A DNA stretch of 64,000 bases from NCBI RefSeq assembly GCF_019968905.1, contig NZ_CP079946.1, positions 3,844,001-3,908,000 of the forward strand. The letters are read 5' to 3'. The position numbers were made by a program, and so were the translations under genes. This document shows positions 23,863-32,146 of this stretch, piece after piece. The stretch's first letter is position 1; each line of letters begins with the position of its first letter. A model generated the notes under the pieces. The model was not told the origin of the DNA. It saw only the letters and a list, made by a program, of their open reading frames with translations, and did not search any database. The DNA comes from Corallococcus sp. EGB (GTDB lineage: Bacteria; Myxococcota; Myxococcia; Myxococcales; Myxococcaceae).

Positions 23863-24723
23863 TTACTGGACGTCGAAGACCTTCCGGACCGGGGCGCCGG
23901 CGCGTTCGATTTGCAGCTCGATGCGCCGGGCGTCCCGCAGCTTCGTGAAGGCCTCCAGCGCCTTGTCGGGGCTGTCCAGGTCCAGGCCGTTGATGCGCTG
24001 GAGCACGTCGCCATTGCGCAGTCCCAGCCGTGAGTAGAACGAGTCCTCCCGGATGGAGAACAGCTTGAAGCCCACGGGGCGGCCGTCCTTGAAGGCGGGC
24101 ACGACCCGGGCCTGCATCGACAGCTCGGGCAGGTGCGTGAGCGCTTCAGTGACGTCCTCGCGGGGAACGGCGTAGGTGTCCGCCCCCGTCTCGCGGATGC
24201 CACGGCCCAGACCGGATGCCCCTGGCTGGACGTTCACGAGAGCGGGCGTCCCGCTCGCGGAGCCGTCGACGTATTCGAGCCGTCCCTCCACGAGCAGCAG
24301 GAGGCGCTCCCGCTCGATGGCGAAGACACGGGCACCCAGGATGGTATCGCTGACCATCAGGCTGCGCGCACTGCCGGCGGGAAGCTCGTGGACGGAGGCG
24401 ATGGACCAATGAGGATCCTGCGCCACCAGGGTACCCAGCAGCCGGATGCCCAGCGTGCTCCTCCGAAGGTCCGGCGGCGCTGGAGGCACGTTCACACCGG
24501 TGACGAACGAGAGCCCTGTGAGTTGCGCCAGCCGCTGCTCATCGAGGACCGGCGCAGGCAGGGCGTTCGATGGCACCGGCGCTGTGGCCTGGCTGTCCCG
24601 GATACCAGGCATCACGAGCACCGCGAATACCTGGTTCACGATCAACGCGGCCGTCAGGGCACACGTAAAGACAAGCGCGACGAACAGGCCCTGAGCGGAC
24701 CTGTGCTGCATGACGTGGTTCAT
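23863..24723 (-). CDS. gspC: Type II secretion system protein GspC
   Basis: A 286-residue inner-membrane protein. It has a short cytoplasmic N terminus, one transmembrane helix (LFVALVFTCALTAALIV, about 12-34), a Pro-rich stretch, an HR (homology region) domain (about 75-165, with LLGTLVAQDPHWSIA), and a C-terminal PDZ domain (about 200-285, VGFKLFSIREDSFYSRLGL then GDVLQRINGLDLDSP). GspC links the inner-membrane platform to the GspD secretin and helps select substrates. It is normally inside a gsp operon, but here it is alone, convergent with an ABC-F gene. The start at 24723 (MNHVMQH) lies just before the membrane helix and after a hairpin that contains its GGGAGG ribosome-binding site. Confidence 0.85.
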   Translation of the reverse strand: MNHVMQHRSAQGLFVALVFTCALTAALIVNQVFAVLVMPGIRDSQATAPVPSNALPAPVLDEQRLAQLTGLSFVTGVNVPPAPPDLRRSTLGIRLLGTLVAQDPHWSIASVHELPAGSARSLMVSDTILGARVFAIERERLLLLVEGRLEYVDGSASGTPALVNVQPGASGLGRGIRETGADTYAVPREDVTEALTHLPELSMQARVVPAFKDGRPVGFKLFSIREDSFYSRLGLRNGDVLQRINGLDLDSPDKALEAFTKLRDARRIELQIERAGAPVRKVFDVQ

Positions 24724-24727
24724 CGAA

Positions 24728-24758
24728 AAGGCCTCCCTGTCTGGAACAGGGAGGCCTT
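24728..24758 (-). promoter_or_regulatory. Hairpin sequestering the gspC ribosome-binding site
   Basis: A perfect 13-bp stem (AAGGCCTCCCTGT / ACAGGGAGGCCTT) with a 5-base loop ends 4 bases before the gspC ATG. On the mRNA the 3' arm contains GGGAGG, the only good Shine-Dalgarno for gspC, paired with CCTCCC of the 5' arm. This predicts translational repression unless the hairpin is opened. A terminator for upstream transcription is less likely, since no U-run follows. Confidence 0.6.
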
Positions 24759-24968
24759 GAGCAAGCCAGGGGCCAGCCATTCACGCAGAGGAGGCAACGA
24801 CGGGCGTCTGCTGAAGCAGGCCAACGTGTCAGTCCTGAACGAGCCGGTTGTGACTCGCCGTCATGACACGCTGTCACTTCCCGCCGCTGAAGGACACATG
24901 GCTTCGGGGGCTGGACAGGGCAGGGGGCTTGAGCTGCAATCGTGGCCGTTCGCTGTCCCGGAGCCTTC

Positions 24969-25361
24969 ATGTTCTTCGGTCGTTCGGAAGCCCCTGCCTT
25001 CATATCTCCCACCAAGATCTCAGCGGCCGTCCAGGACCTGATCGAGGGAGCCGAGAAGGAACTGGTGCTGGTAACGCCATACTTCAAGCCTTGGAATCAT
25101 CAGCAGAACGCAATCTGTGGGCGGCTGAAGGCTCGCGTTCCCGTCTCGCTCATCATTCGGGCTGATGAAGTAAGCAAGACCGCTCCTTACCTCCAGCCAT
25201 TCGTATCGGACGGAGCTTGGCTGCTCTGTGTGGAGCGCCTTCATGCGAAGCTCTACATGAGCGAGAAGTGCGCCATTCTGACCTCCATGAATCTCGTGGA
25301 GACCTCCGCGCTTTGGGGTGCTAAAAAAAGGAAGTGTCGGAGTGTCTCCGTATTGCAATAA
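24969..25361 (+). pseudogene. N-terminal half of an interrupted PLD-like protein
   Basis: From ATG 24969 the frame reads as a phospholipase-D-like domain. VQDLIEGAEKELVLVTPYFK opens the fold, VSLIIRADE follows, and the HKD-type motif appears as RLHAKLYMSEKCAILTSMNL (HxK(x)4, with the usual Asp replaced by Glu or Cys). Right after ETSAL (25313) the sequence turns AT-rich and the frame ends in 16 unrelated residues. The natural continuation (GSWESAIRISA...) is found 613 bases downstream at 25921. The gene is therefore split by the inserted segment. Confidence 0.7.
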
Positions 25362-25920
25362 TTGTGACTGGTCTTTTCCTGTGTCGGTGTTTTTTGTGAA
25401 TCGTCACTCTAGGCTTACTTTGGAGTGATGTTTGGGTGACTTGTGGAGCGTGTTCATTTTGATTTGATCGATGTGCATGGGGAGGAAGTGTCTTTTCGGG
25501 GTGAGCCGTTTTCTGGCGTCTTGTATGAGACTTTCAGGGATGGGCGTGTCTCTGGTGAGATATGTTATGTGGATGGCGTTAGGCAGGGCGTGAAGCGGAT
25601 TTGGCATGAGGCAGGTGGTCTCGCCGAAGAAGAGACCTATTGGGGCGGACAAAGACATGGGCATTCCAGGTCTTGGACCGCTGATGGGGTGCTTGTTCGT
25701 GACTCTGTCTATGAGCGGGGGAACTGTAAGGCGGAGCAGCGCTGGAGCGAGGATGGAACGCTTATGAAGGATTGGCGTGCGAGTTCGGGAGATGAAATGA
25801 GTTGAGTTTTTTGTTCTGTCGATGCCTTGTGGGATTTGTGGCGAGTTGGTTTCTGGTTTGTCCAGTATGATTTTTCTGCGGCTTGTCGGGGGAAGGTTCT
25901 GGCATTTATGATTGTTTTGC
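25314..25920 (+). mobile_element. AT-rich inserted cassette splitting the PLD-like gene
   Basis: Between the codons for Ala-Leu (GCGCTT, 25308) and a second Ala-Leu (GCCCTT, 25921) lie about 600 bases with a sharp drop in GC and a strong T/G bias on the + strand. The flanks GCGCTTTGG and GCGCCCTTGG look like an imperfect short direct repeat. It carries one gene (25443-25805) and about 130 and 115 bases of non-coding sequence on its sides. No transposase or terminal inverted repeats are seen, so the mechanism of entry is unknown. Confidence 0.5.
25443..25805 (+). CDS. YwqK/MORN-repeat-like small protein
   Basis: A 120-residue protein starting at GTG 25443. It has MORN-type repeats of the pattern G-x-x-x-x-x-Y/W-x-x-G (FSGVLYETFRDGRVSGEICYVDG, split as two units, then QGVKRIWHEAGGLAEEETYWGG, then HGHSRSWTADG). 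Proteins of this kind are often labelled YwqK-family antitoxin and occur as orphan immunity-like genes in bacterial antagonism loci. No toxin gene is present here. Codon use is far more AT-rich than the genes around it, indicating recent transfer. It sits wholly inside the cassette that interrupts the PLD-like gene. Confidence 0.6.
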   Translation: MERVHFDLIDVHGEEVSFRGEPFSGVLYETFRDGRVSGEICYVDGVRQGVKRIWHEAGGLAEEETYWGGQRHGHSRSWTADGVLVRDSVYERGNCKAEQRWSEDGTLMKDWRASSGDEMS

Positions 25921-26319
25921 GCCCTTGGCAGCTGGGAGAGCGCGATCCGGATCTCCGCGAGTGATTCGACTTTGCTCTACAAGCAATTCACGGAGCAGGT
26001 GCTGGCGCTTCGTCAGCAATCGGCCAGGATCTCAGTGACGGCGGCCCCCAACGCTTCGGTCTCGTCTCCGCCGCAGGCCGCTCCCAAGGCCGAGGTCAAC
26101 CTGATCCAGTACTTCGGCATCCGGAAGCCGGACCTCAAACCCGAGATGATCGAGGCTCGTCGTTCGCATCCGCGTGCCTATGAGTCCTGGACCGAAGAAG
26201 AAGAGAACGCCGTCGAGCAGGTTGCGAACCGGCAGATGAATGCCGAAACCATTGCTCGGCTCCTGGGGCGGCAACCCAGTGCCATCGAGCGGAAGTTGAA
26301 GGAGCTGGGCTATTGGTGA
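25912..26319 (+). pseudogene. C-terminal half of the interrupted PLD-like protein
   Basis: The frame open from 25912 becomes meaningful at 25921 (AL-GSWESAIRISASDSTLLY), which continues the PLD-like half ending at 25313. A Pro/Ala linker follows. The last 45 residues (WTEEEENAVEQVANRQMNAE then IARLLGRQPSAIERKLKELG) form a helix-turn-helix-like segment found at the end of some helicase- or nuclease-associated proteins. The TTG that opens the frame belongs to the inserted DNA, so independent expression is unlikely. The stop at 26319 is 4 bases from the convergent zinc-ribbon gene. Confidence 0.65.
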
Positions 26320-26322
26320 CTG

Positions 26323-27012
26323 TTACTTGAAGATCTTCGACAGGAACCACACGACCGCGGACTCCGCGGCGCTGGTGTTCAGGTGCCGGGCGCGGCGGCC
26401 ATAGGCTTCGCTGGGCCGGGCCTTGGTCAGCTCGTCCGTGTATGGCGCGGAGCCCTCCGGCGCGCAGCTTCCGCAGTACAGCCGCTCCTCCCAGACGAAC
26501 CCGTAGCGCACGTCCATCCGCCGGCCACACGCCACGCAGGCCGGCACGTCCCCCACGCGCACCTTGGGCAACAGGTTCAGGCTCTGCTTGGGGTCGTACT
26601 CGTGCTCGAAGTCCGCGGCGGGCGGCCGTGGCTCCGGCTCCGCGGCCTTCTGGAGCCGGGCCAGCTCCTCCGCGTCCAGGGCCACGCCCCGGCACTTCCC
26701 GCAGACGTCCACCGCCACGTCCCGCAGCTCCACCATGGGCAGCGGCGCGTTGCCGCACGTGGGACAGGTGGGCGCCTGACGCCCGCAGGAGGGACAGCCC
26801 GGGACGTACTGGAGCGACGCCTCACAGCCCTTGCAGCGCCCGGGCCTGCCCTTCGCCTGCTCGAACACCTCCGCCAGCGTGGGCGCGCCGACGACCTTCG
26901 CCAGCATCTCCTCCTCGAACCACGCGGCCCCGCAGGCCTCGCACTCGTCGCGCACCAGCCCCCGGGAGTAGGTGCTGCGCATCGTCGTCTGGCAGAAGGG
27001 GCACGCCTGCAT
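26323..27012 (-). CDS. Multi-zinc-ribbon (zf-TFIIB-type) protein
   Basis: A 229-residue protein with at least five CxxC knuckle pairs: CPFC...CEAC (residues 4-27, with the FEEEML tail of zf-TFIIB domains), CKGC, CPSCGRQ...CPTCG, CGKCRGVALDAEEL (a second zf-TFIIB core, about 108-125), and CVACG...CGSC near 165-190. The GxxLDxxEL pattern after the zinc knuckle is typical of the family, which is of unknown function and probably binds nucleic acid or protein. No membrane segment is evident. It lies downstream of the sensor kinase on the same strand with a 67-base gap, so they may be co-transcribed. Confidence 0.75.
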   Translation of the reverse strand: MQACPFCQTTMRSTYSRGLVRDECEACGAAWFEEEMLAKVVGAPTLAEVFEQAKGRPGRCKGCEASLQYVPGCPSCGRQAPTCPTCGNAPLPMVELRDVAVDVCGKCRGVALDAEELARLQKAAEPEPRPPAADFEHEYDPKQSLNLLPKVRVGDVPACVACGRRMDVRYGFVWEERLYCGSCAPEGSAPYTDELTKARPSEAYGRRARHLNTSAAESAVVWFLSKIFK

Positions 27013-27079
27013 GGCACCCGGCAGCCTACCGGGTCTTGTCCTGAAACGGGATGCCGGCCGGGCGCCTTTTCCACGAAGC

Positions 27080-29323
27080 TCAGCTCGCGCGGCGGCGCTT
27101 CTCCTTCTTCGGCTTGGGCTCCGGCGCCTTCGGGGCGGGCGCGGGGTCGCGCAGCTCCTCCGGGACGGGGAGGGCGGGCTGGGAGGGGCGCGTGGGCGGC
27201 GCGGGCGTGCCGTCCGGCAGCGCGCCTTCCGTCGGCTCGGAGGGCAGCGCCGGCAGGCGGATGATGAACGTGGTGCCTTCGCTCATCTTGCTCTGCACGC
27301 TGATGCTGCCGCCGTGGTTCTTCACGATGCGCTGGCTGATGGCGAGCCCCAGGCCCGTGCCCTTCTGCTTCGTCGTGAAGAAGGGCACGAAGATGTGCGG
27401 CTGCTGATCCGCCGGGATGCCCGGGCCCGTGTCGGAGACGCGCACCTCCACGAACTCGCCGCCCGCGCTGCGGAAGTCGCCGAAGCGCTCCGGCTTCTCC
27501 GTGCGCACCGTGATGCGGCCCGGCTGCGGCCCCATCGCCTGCACCGCGTTCTGCACCAGGTTGATCAGCACCTGCTTGAGCTGCTCCGCGTCTGCCTCCG
27601 CGCGCGGCAGGCGCAGATCCAGCTCCACCGCCAGCTCCGCCGTGGCCGGCATGTCGTTCTGGATGAGCCGCATCGTGCGCGTCACCACCTCGTTGAGGTC
27701 GGTGGGCCCGAAGTTCTGCTTCAGCGGACGCGAGTAGTCCAGGAACGCCGTCACCACGCCGTTGAGGCGGTTGACCTCCTCCACGATGACGTCCAGGAAC
27801 TCGCCTTCCTCCCCCGGCAGCCGCTTGGGATCCAGGCACTGCGCCGCGCCCTTGATGGCACCCAGCGGGTTGCGGATTTCGTGCGCCAGGCCGGCCGCCA
27901 TCTCGCCCAGCGCCGCCAGGCGGTCGCGCTCGCGGATCTTCTCGTACAGCTTGGAGTTCTCCAGCACCGTCGCCATCCGCTCGGAGACCTCCAGGATGAG
28001 CGCGATTTCATCCGACGCGTAGGCCTCCGGCACCCGTTCGTCCCACAGGTTCAAGAAGCCGATGACGCGGTCGTTGCCCATCAGCGGCACGCTGATGCCG
28101 GCCTTCATCTGGAGCAGCGCGGCGCGCGTGTCGTTGAGCCGCTTCAGTTCGTCCCGGAAGCGCTTGCCCTCCACCGCCTGCACCCGCATCACGGAGATGC
28201 GCCGCTCGATGTTCTCCAGCAGCACCGCCTTCTGCCCGCTGGCCACCGCGAAGAGCACGCCGCGCGCCGCCGCCGTGTCCAAGAGCGGCACCGGCGGGGG
28301 GCCTCGCGAGTCCAGGAGCCGGTACCCGGGCCGGTCCTCCGCCATCAGGTACACCGACGCGTGCGTCACGCGCCCCGTCTCGTGCAGCGCGTCCAGCACC
28401 ACGCGCGCCAGCTCTGAAATCTCGATGACGGACGCCATCCGCACGCGCAGGGCGCCCAGCGTGCCCAGCAGCGCGAAGCGCTCGCGGAAGAAGATGCGCA
28501 CCACCATCTCCTCCACCTTGGTGCGCAGCGGATCCAACAGGATGAGGATGACGAACGCGGCCACCACCGTGTTGAAGACGAACAGCGACGTGTTCTCGTC
28601 CACCCACGCGGTGAGCACGGTGAAGACCGAGGCCAGGATGACCGCCAGTACCGTCTGCGAGGCGATCTTGCCCAACAGCTCGTGCAGGTCCATCAACCGC
28701 AGGCGCAACAGCGTCTGCGCGAGGAAGAACAGGTAGAGCGTCGCGAAGACCGGCCCCAGCGTGGGGAACGGGATGTCGAAGCGCGACAGGAAGTCCAACC
28801 CGTTGAACAGCACCGCCGCGCCCGCCCCAATCGCCAGGTACGCCAGCCGGAACTGCTCGATGCGCGACTCCGTCGTGCGCACCCGGTGCACCAGCAGGGA
28901 CACCGAAGTGGACAGCGCGCCCAGCACCCAGGCGCCCAGCGCCACCCGCGCCCATGCTTTGTCCGCCAACGGTGTAACGGCGACGGTGAGCCCCAGCACG
29001 CCAGACAGGAGGGCGAGCCGCCGGCCGACCTGGTGGGCCCCTTTGCTGACCCCCAGGAACTCAAGGAAGAAGGCGACCGCCGCCCCGGGCACCAGGGAGA
29101 CGGCGAGCACCGTCGCCCCGAGGGCGATGCGGGACACCCAGCGGTAGTCCTGGGCGGGGAAGATGCTGTGGAAGAAGAGGCTGAGGTAGTAGCCGGCGAC
29201 CGTCAGGGTGAAGACGGAGTACAGCGTGAGGACCCGAGGTCGTCCGGGCCGCAACAACATGGACACGCCCAGCGCCAGACCGATGATGGAAGCGAGCAGT
29301 GCGCTTTGTGTGCGGATATCCAT
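27080..29323 (-). CDS. Membrane sensor histidine kinase with GAF domain
   Basis: A 747-residue kinase. The N-terminal 270 residues hold about 8 hydrophobic helices (a 7TM-like sensor). A GAF domain follows (about 300-455, ending VIGFLNLWDERVP), then a HisKA region with phospho-acceptor H481 in GLAHEIRNPLGAIKG, and a HATPase domain with LINLVQNAVQAM (N box), VSDTGPGIP (G1) and KGTGLGLAI (G2). A Lys/Pro-rich, probably disordered tail closes it. No receiver domain is fused and no response regulator gene lies adjacent, so it is an orphan kinase. It is divergent from the lytic transglycosylase gene over a 110-bp intergenic region (29324-29433), which may hold both promoters. Confidence 0.9.
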   Translation of the reverse strand: MDIRTQSALLASIIGLALGVSMLLRPGRPRVLTLYSVFTLTVAGYYLSLFFHSIFPAQDYRWVSRIALGATVLAVSLVPGAAVAFFLEFLGVSKGAHQVGRRLALLSGVLGLTVAVTPLADKAWARVALGAWVLGALSTSVSLLVHRVRTTESRIEQFRLAYLAIGAGAAVLFNGLDFLSRFDIPFPTLGPVFATLYLFFLAQTLLRLRLMDLHELLGKIASQTVLAVILASVFTVLTAWVDENTSLFVFNTVVAAFVILILLDPLRTKVEEMVVRIFFRERFALLGTLGALRVRMASVIEISELARVVLDALHETGRVTHASVYLMAEDRPGYRLLDSRGPPPVPLLDTAAARGVLFAVASGQKAVLLENIERRISVMRVQAVEGKRFRDELKRLNDTRAALLQMKAGISVPLMGNDRVIGFLNLWDERVPEAYASDEIALILEVSERMATVLENSKLYEKIRERDRLAALGEMAAGLAHEIRNPLGAIKGAAQCLDPKRLPGEEGEFLDVIVEEVNRLNGVVTAFLDYSRPLKQNFGPTDLNEVVTRTMRLIQNDMPATAELAVELDLRLPRAEADAEQLKQVLINLVQNAVQAMGPQPGRITVRTEKPERFGDFRSAGGEFVEVRVSDTGPGIPADQQPHIFVPFFTTKQKGTGLGLAISQRIVKNHGGSISVQSKMSEGTTFIIRLPALPSEPTEGALPDGTPAPPTRPSQPALPVPEELRDPAPAPKAPEPKPKKEKRRRAS

Positions 29324-29433
29324 GTGCAGGCGGACAGTCTAACCTCTGTCCGGGGCTGGAAATTTTCCAACCATCCCCAGTTGTCCTCGGGCGTGCCCGA
29401 GCGCATCACCCAGGGTCCTCGAGGCCCCCGCGA

Positions 29434-31881
29434 ATGAACGTGTCCCTCCAGCATCTCGCCCTCCTTGCTTCCGCGGCGCTGTTGTCCGCGCAGGCTCCCG
29501 CCCCCGCTGACACCCGCTCCGCCCCGGCGGCGCAGGCCGCCACGGCTCCAGCCGCCAAGGCCCCCGCCGTCACGGACGACACGGATCTGGCCCCCACCGT
29601 GCGCACGGACAGCGCTCCGTCGGAGGCGCAGCTGACGCCGCCGCCGGACGCGGACAAGGTGCCGTTGCCCATGGGCTACGTGCAGGTGCTCAACCCGGCC
29701 TTCCCCGGCATCGTGCCGCCCACGCCGGTGGTCCACCGCGGGCGCCGCTACGGGCTGGAGGACCTGTCACCGTACTTCGCGGACGGCAAGAAGCGGGAAG
29801 CGAAGGACGCCTTCGACAAGGGCCAGTACACCAAGGCGCGCGCGCTGCTGGAGGGGGAAGGCAACAGTCCGCCGGTGCGCTACCTGCGCGCGCTGTCCGC
29901 GGTGCGGGCCGGGGACGACAAGTCAGCGGCGACGGAGATGGCGGCGCTGGCCAATGACTACCCGGCGCTGAAGGACCGCTGCCTCACGCACGCGGGCGTG
30001 GCGCTGGAGTCCCAGGGCCGGCTGGACGACGCGGCGGCGAGCTTCAAGCAGGTGCCGGAAGGCTCGCGCATGTACGTGGACGCGCGGCTGGGGCTGGCGC
30101 GCGTGCTGCGCAAGAAGAAGGACTACGACGGCGCCATGGCGGCGCTGGAGCCGCTCACCGCGCGCGCCATGACGGGCTGGGGCCGCAACGTGGGCGCGGA
30201 GGCGCTCATCGCCACGGCGGACCTGGCGGCGGAGAAGAAGGACAAGGCCGCGGAGCGGGCCGCGCTGTGGAAGCTGTGGGCGTCCCAGCCGCTGTCGCCC
30301 ATCGTCAAGCAGGTGGAGAAGCGCCTCAAGGGGCAGACGCCGCCGGTGGAGGCCAGGGTGGGCCGCGCGGAGGCGCTGATTGAAGCGCACCGCAACAAGC
30401 AGGGCATGGCCATCCTGGAGCCCATGCTCAAGACGCTGAAGATGCCGGACGCGCTCGCGTGCCGCGCGCACTTCGCCTACGGCAAGGGGCAGCGCAAGGA
30501 GCGCCAGCACACGGTCGCCATCCAGGTGCTCACGCCGGTGGTGGAGCAGTGCAAGGACCGCGACCTCCTGGCGCGCGCGCTGTACGTGCTGGGCTCGTCG
30601 CGCTCCATCGTGGATCAGCAGCGCGGCACGGACACCTACGAGCGGCTGGCGAAGGAGTTCCCGGACCACTCGTTCGCGGACGACGCGCTCTTCTACGCGG
30701 CGGACCTGTACGTGAAGACGAACCGCCCCAAGGAGGCCATGGCGCGCCTGGATGAAGTGGCGCGGCTGTACCCCAAGGGCGACTTCCTGGGCGAGGCGCT
30801 CTTCAAGGCCTTCTGGGTGGCGCGCACGTCGAAGGCGGAGGACGGGGGCTTCTCCTTCCTGGACCGCATCGAGGAGCAGTTCGCCAACGCGGACGAGTCC
30901 TACGACGTGGAGCGAGCGCGCTACTGGCGGGCCCGCACGCTGGAGGAGCGCGGCAACATCCAGGGTGCGGTGGAGCTGATGGAGAAGCTCGCCGTGGAGC
31001 ACCCGGCCACGTACTACGGCCTGATGGCGCGCACGAAGCTGGGCGAGCTGGATCCGAAGCGGCTGGAGGCGGTGTCGTCCTCCATCTTCGAAGTGCCGGA
31101 GGCGGCCAGCCCCTGGCCGATGTTCGCGGGCCCCATGGGGGATGATCCGCACTTCCGCGCGGGCGTGGAGCTGCTCAGGCTGGGCTTCGCGGACTCCGTG
31201 TCGTCGGAGCTGATGCTGGTGAACCGCGCGAACCAGCCGCCGGAGTCCATGCGGCTCCTGGTGATGGTGCTCTCGCAGTCCGGTGACGCGCGGTCGGCGC
31301 ACGCCATCGCGCGGCTCGCGCTGCGCAAGGACCTGAGCGGGCGCATCACCGCGCAGACGCGGCCGGTGTGGGAGGTGGCCTATCCCAACGCGTTCCGCGA
31401 CCTGATTGAAAAGCACACCGCGCCCGCGGGCGTGGAGCCGGACCTGCTCCAGGCGCTGATGCGCGAGGAGAGCGCGTTGGATCCCAAGGCCCTGTCCTGG
31501 GCCGGCGCCATGGGCCTCACGCAGCTGATGCCGTCCACGGCGAAGGGCGTGGCGCACGACCTCAAGGTGAAGAAGTTCACCGTGGACTCGCTGCTCCAGC
31601 CGGAGCTGAACATCCGCTTCGGCGCGCACTACCTGGGCGGCCTCATCAAGCAGTTCAAGGGCCACACGCCCTACGCGGTGGGCAGCTACAACGCGGGCTC
31701 CGGCGCGGTGAACCGCTGGCGCGCGGCCAACCCGGCCCTGCCGCTGGACGCGTGGGTGGAGGAGATCCCCATCGCGGAGACGCGCGGCTACATCAAGCGC
31801 GTGCTGCGCTCGTACAACACCTACCAGCTCCTCTACGGGCGCGCGCCCAAGGTGCCGGTGATGCCCAGTGCATCGCGTTAG
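29434..31881 (+). CDS. Slt70-like soluble lytic transglycosylase
   Basis: An 815-residue periplasmic enzyme. It begins with a signal peptide (MNVSLQHLALLASAALLSAQA), then a low-complexity Ala/Pro stretch to about 90, a long superhelical domain of TPR-like helices (about 120-640), and a C-terminal SLT domain. The SLT marks are MREESALDP with catalytic Glu679, GAMGLTQLMPSTA, and AVGSYNAGSGAVNRW. Such enzymes cleave the MurNAc-GlcNAc bond of peptidoglycan with formation of 1,6-anhydroMurNAc. I chose ATG 29434 because it opens the signal peptide; longer reading of the frame gives no sensible N terminus. Confidence 0.9.
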   Translation: MNVSLQHLALLASAALLSAQAPAPADTRSAPAAQAATAPAAKAPAVTDDTDLAPTVRTDSAPSEAQLTPPPDADKVPLPMGYVQVLNPAFPGIVPPTPVVHRGRRYGLEDLSPYFADGKKREAKDAFDKGQYTKARALLEGEGNSPPVRYLRALSAVRAGDDKSAATEMAALANDYPALKDRCLTHAGVALESQGRLDDAAASFKQVPEGSRMYVDARLGLARVLRKKKDYDGAMAALEPLTARAMTGWGRNVGAEALIATADLAAEKKDKAAERAALWKLWASQPLSPIVKQVEKRLKGQTPPVEARVGRAEALIEAHRNKQGMAILEPMLKTLKMPDALACRAHFAYGKGQRKERQHTVAIQVLTPVVEQCKDRDLLARALYVLGSSRSIVDQQRGTDTYERLAKEFPDHSFADDALFYAADLYVKTNRPKEAMARLDEVARLYPKGDFLGEALFKAFWVARTSKAEDGGFSFLDRIEEQFANADESYDVERARYWRARTLEERGNIQGAVELMEKLAVEHPATYYGLMARTKLGELDPKRLEAVSSSIFEVPEAASPWPMFAGPMGDDPHFRAGVELLRLGFADSVSSELMLVNRANQPPESMRLLVMVLSQSGDARSAHAIARLALRKDLSGRITAQTRPVWEVAYPNAFRDLIEKHTAPAGVEPDLLQALMREESALDPKALSWAGAMGLTQLMPSTAKGVAHDLKVKKFTVDSLLQPELNIRFGAHYLGGLIKQFKGHTPYAVGSYNAGSGAVNRWRAANPALPLDAWVEEIPIAETRGYIKRVLRSYNTYQLLYGRAPKVPVMPSASR

Positions 31882-32146
31882 TATGTAGTCCAGGCTTCAG
31901 GTGCGGGTGGTCCCTGCCGCGGAACGGCGGGTTTGATGGACGGTGGGTGCAGCGCTTCGACGACCGTCCGGGCAAGGCGTCTGGCGAGTACTGAATTGGT
32001 CCTGATTGCCAGATGGGGGCAGAGCGAGAAGCGGCGCTCATGCCGTCCTGGCCTTGGGCGCGGGAAGCGGCTCGGGGGCTTGCGTCGGGTTGGTAGGCTG
32101 GAGGGGCCGTCAATCCACTCCCTCGTTTGCGTGAAGGAAACACGCC

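Noticed and set aside
25404..25664. An 86-codon - strand frame in the AT-rich cassette
   Set aside because: It is antisense to the MORN-repeat gene, which has the repeat pattern on the + strand; no start signal is seen.
27913..29434. A + strand frame over the sensor kinase
   Set aside because: The - strand frame has all histidine kinase boxes; the + frame has none and is rich in Arg, His and Gln.
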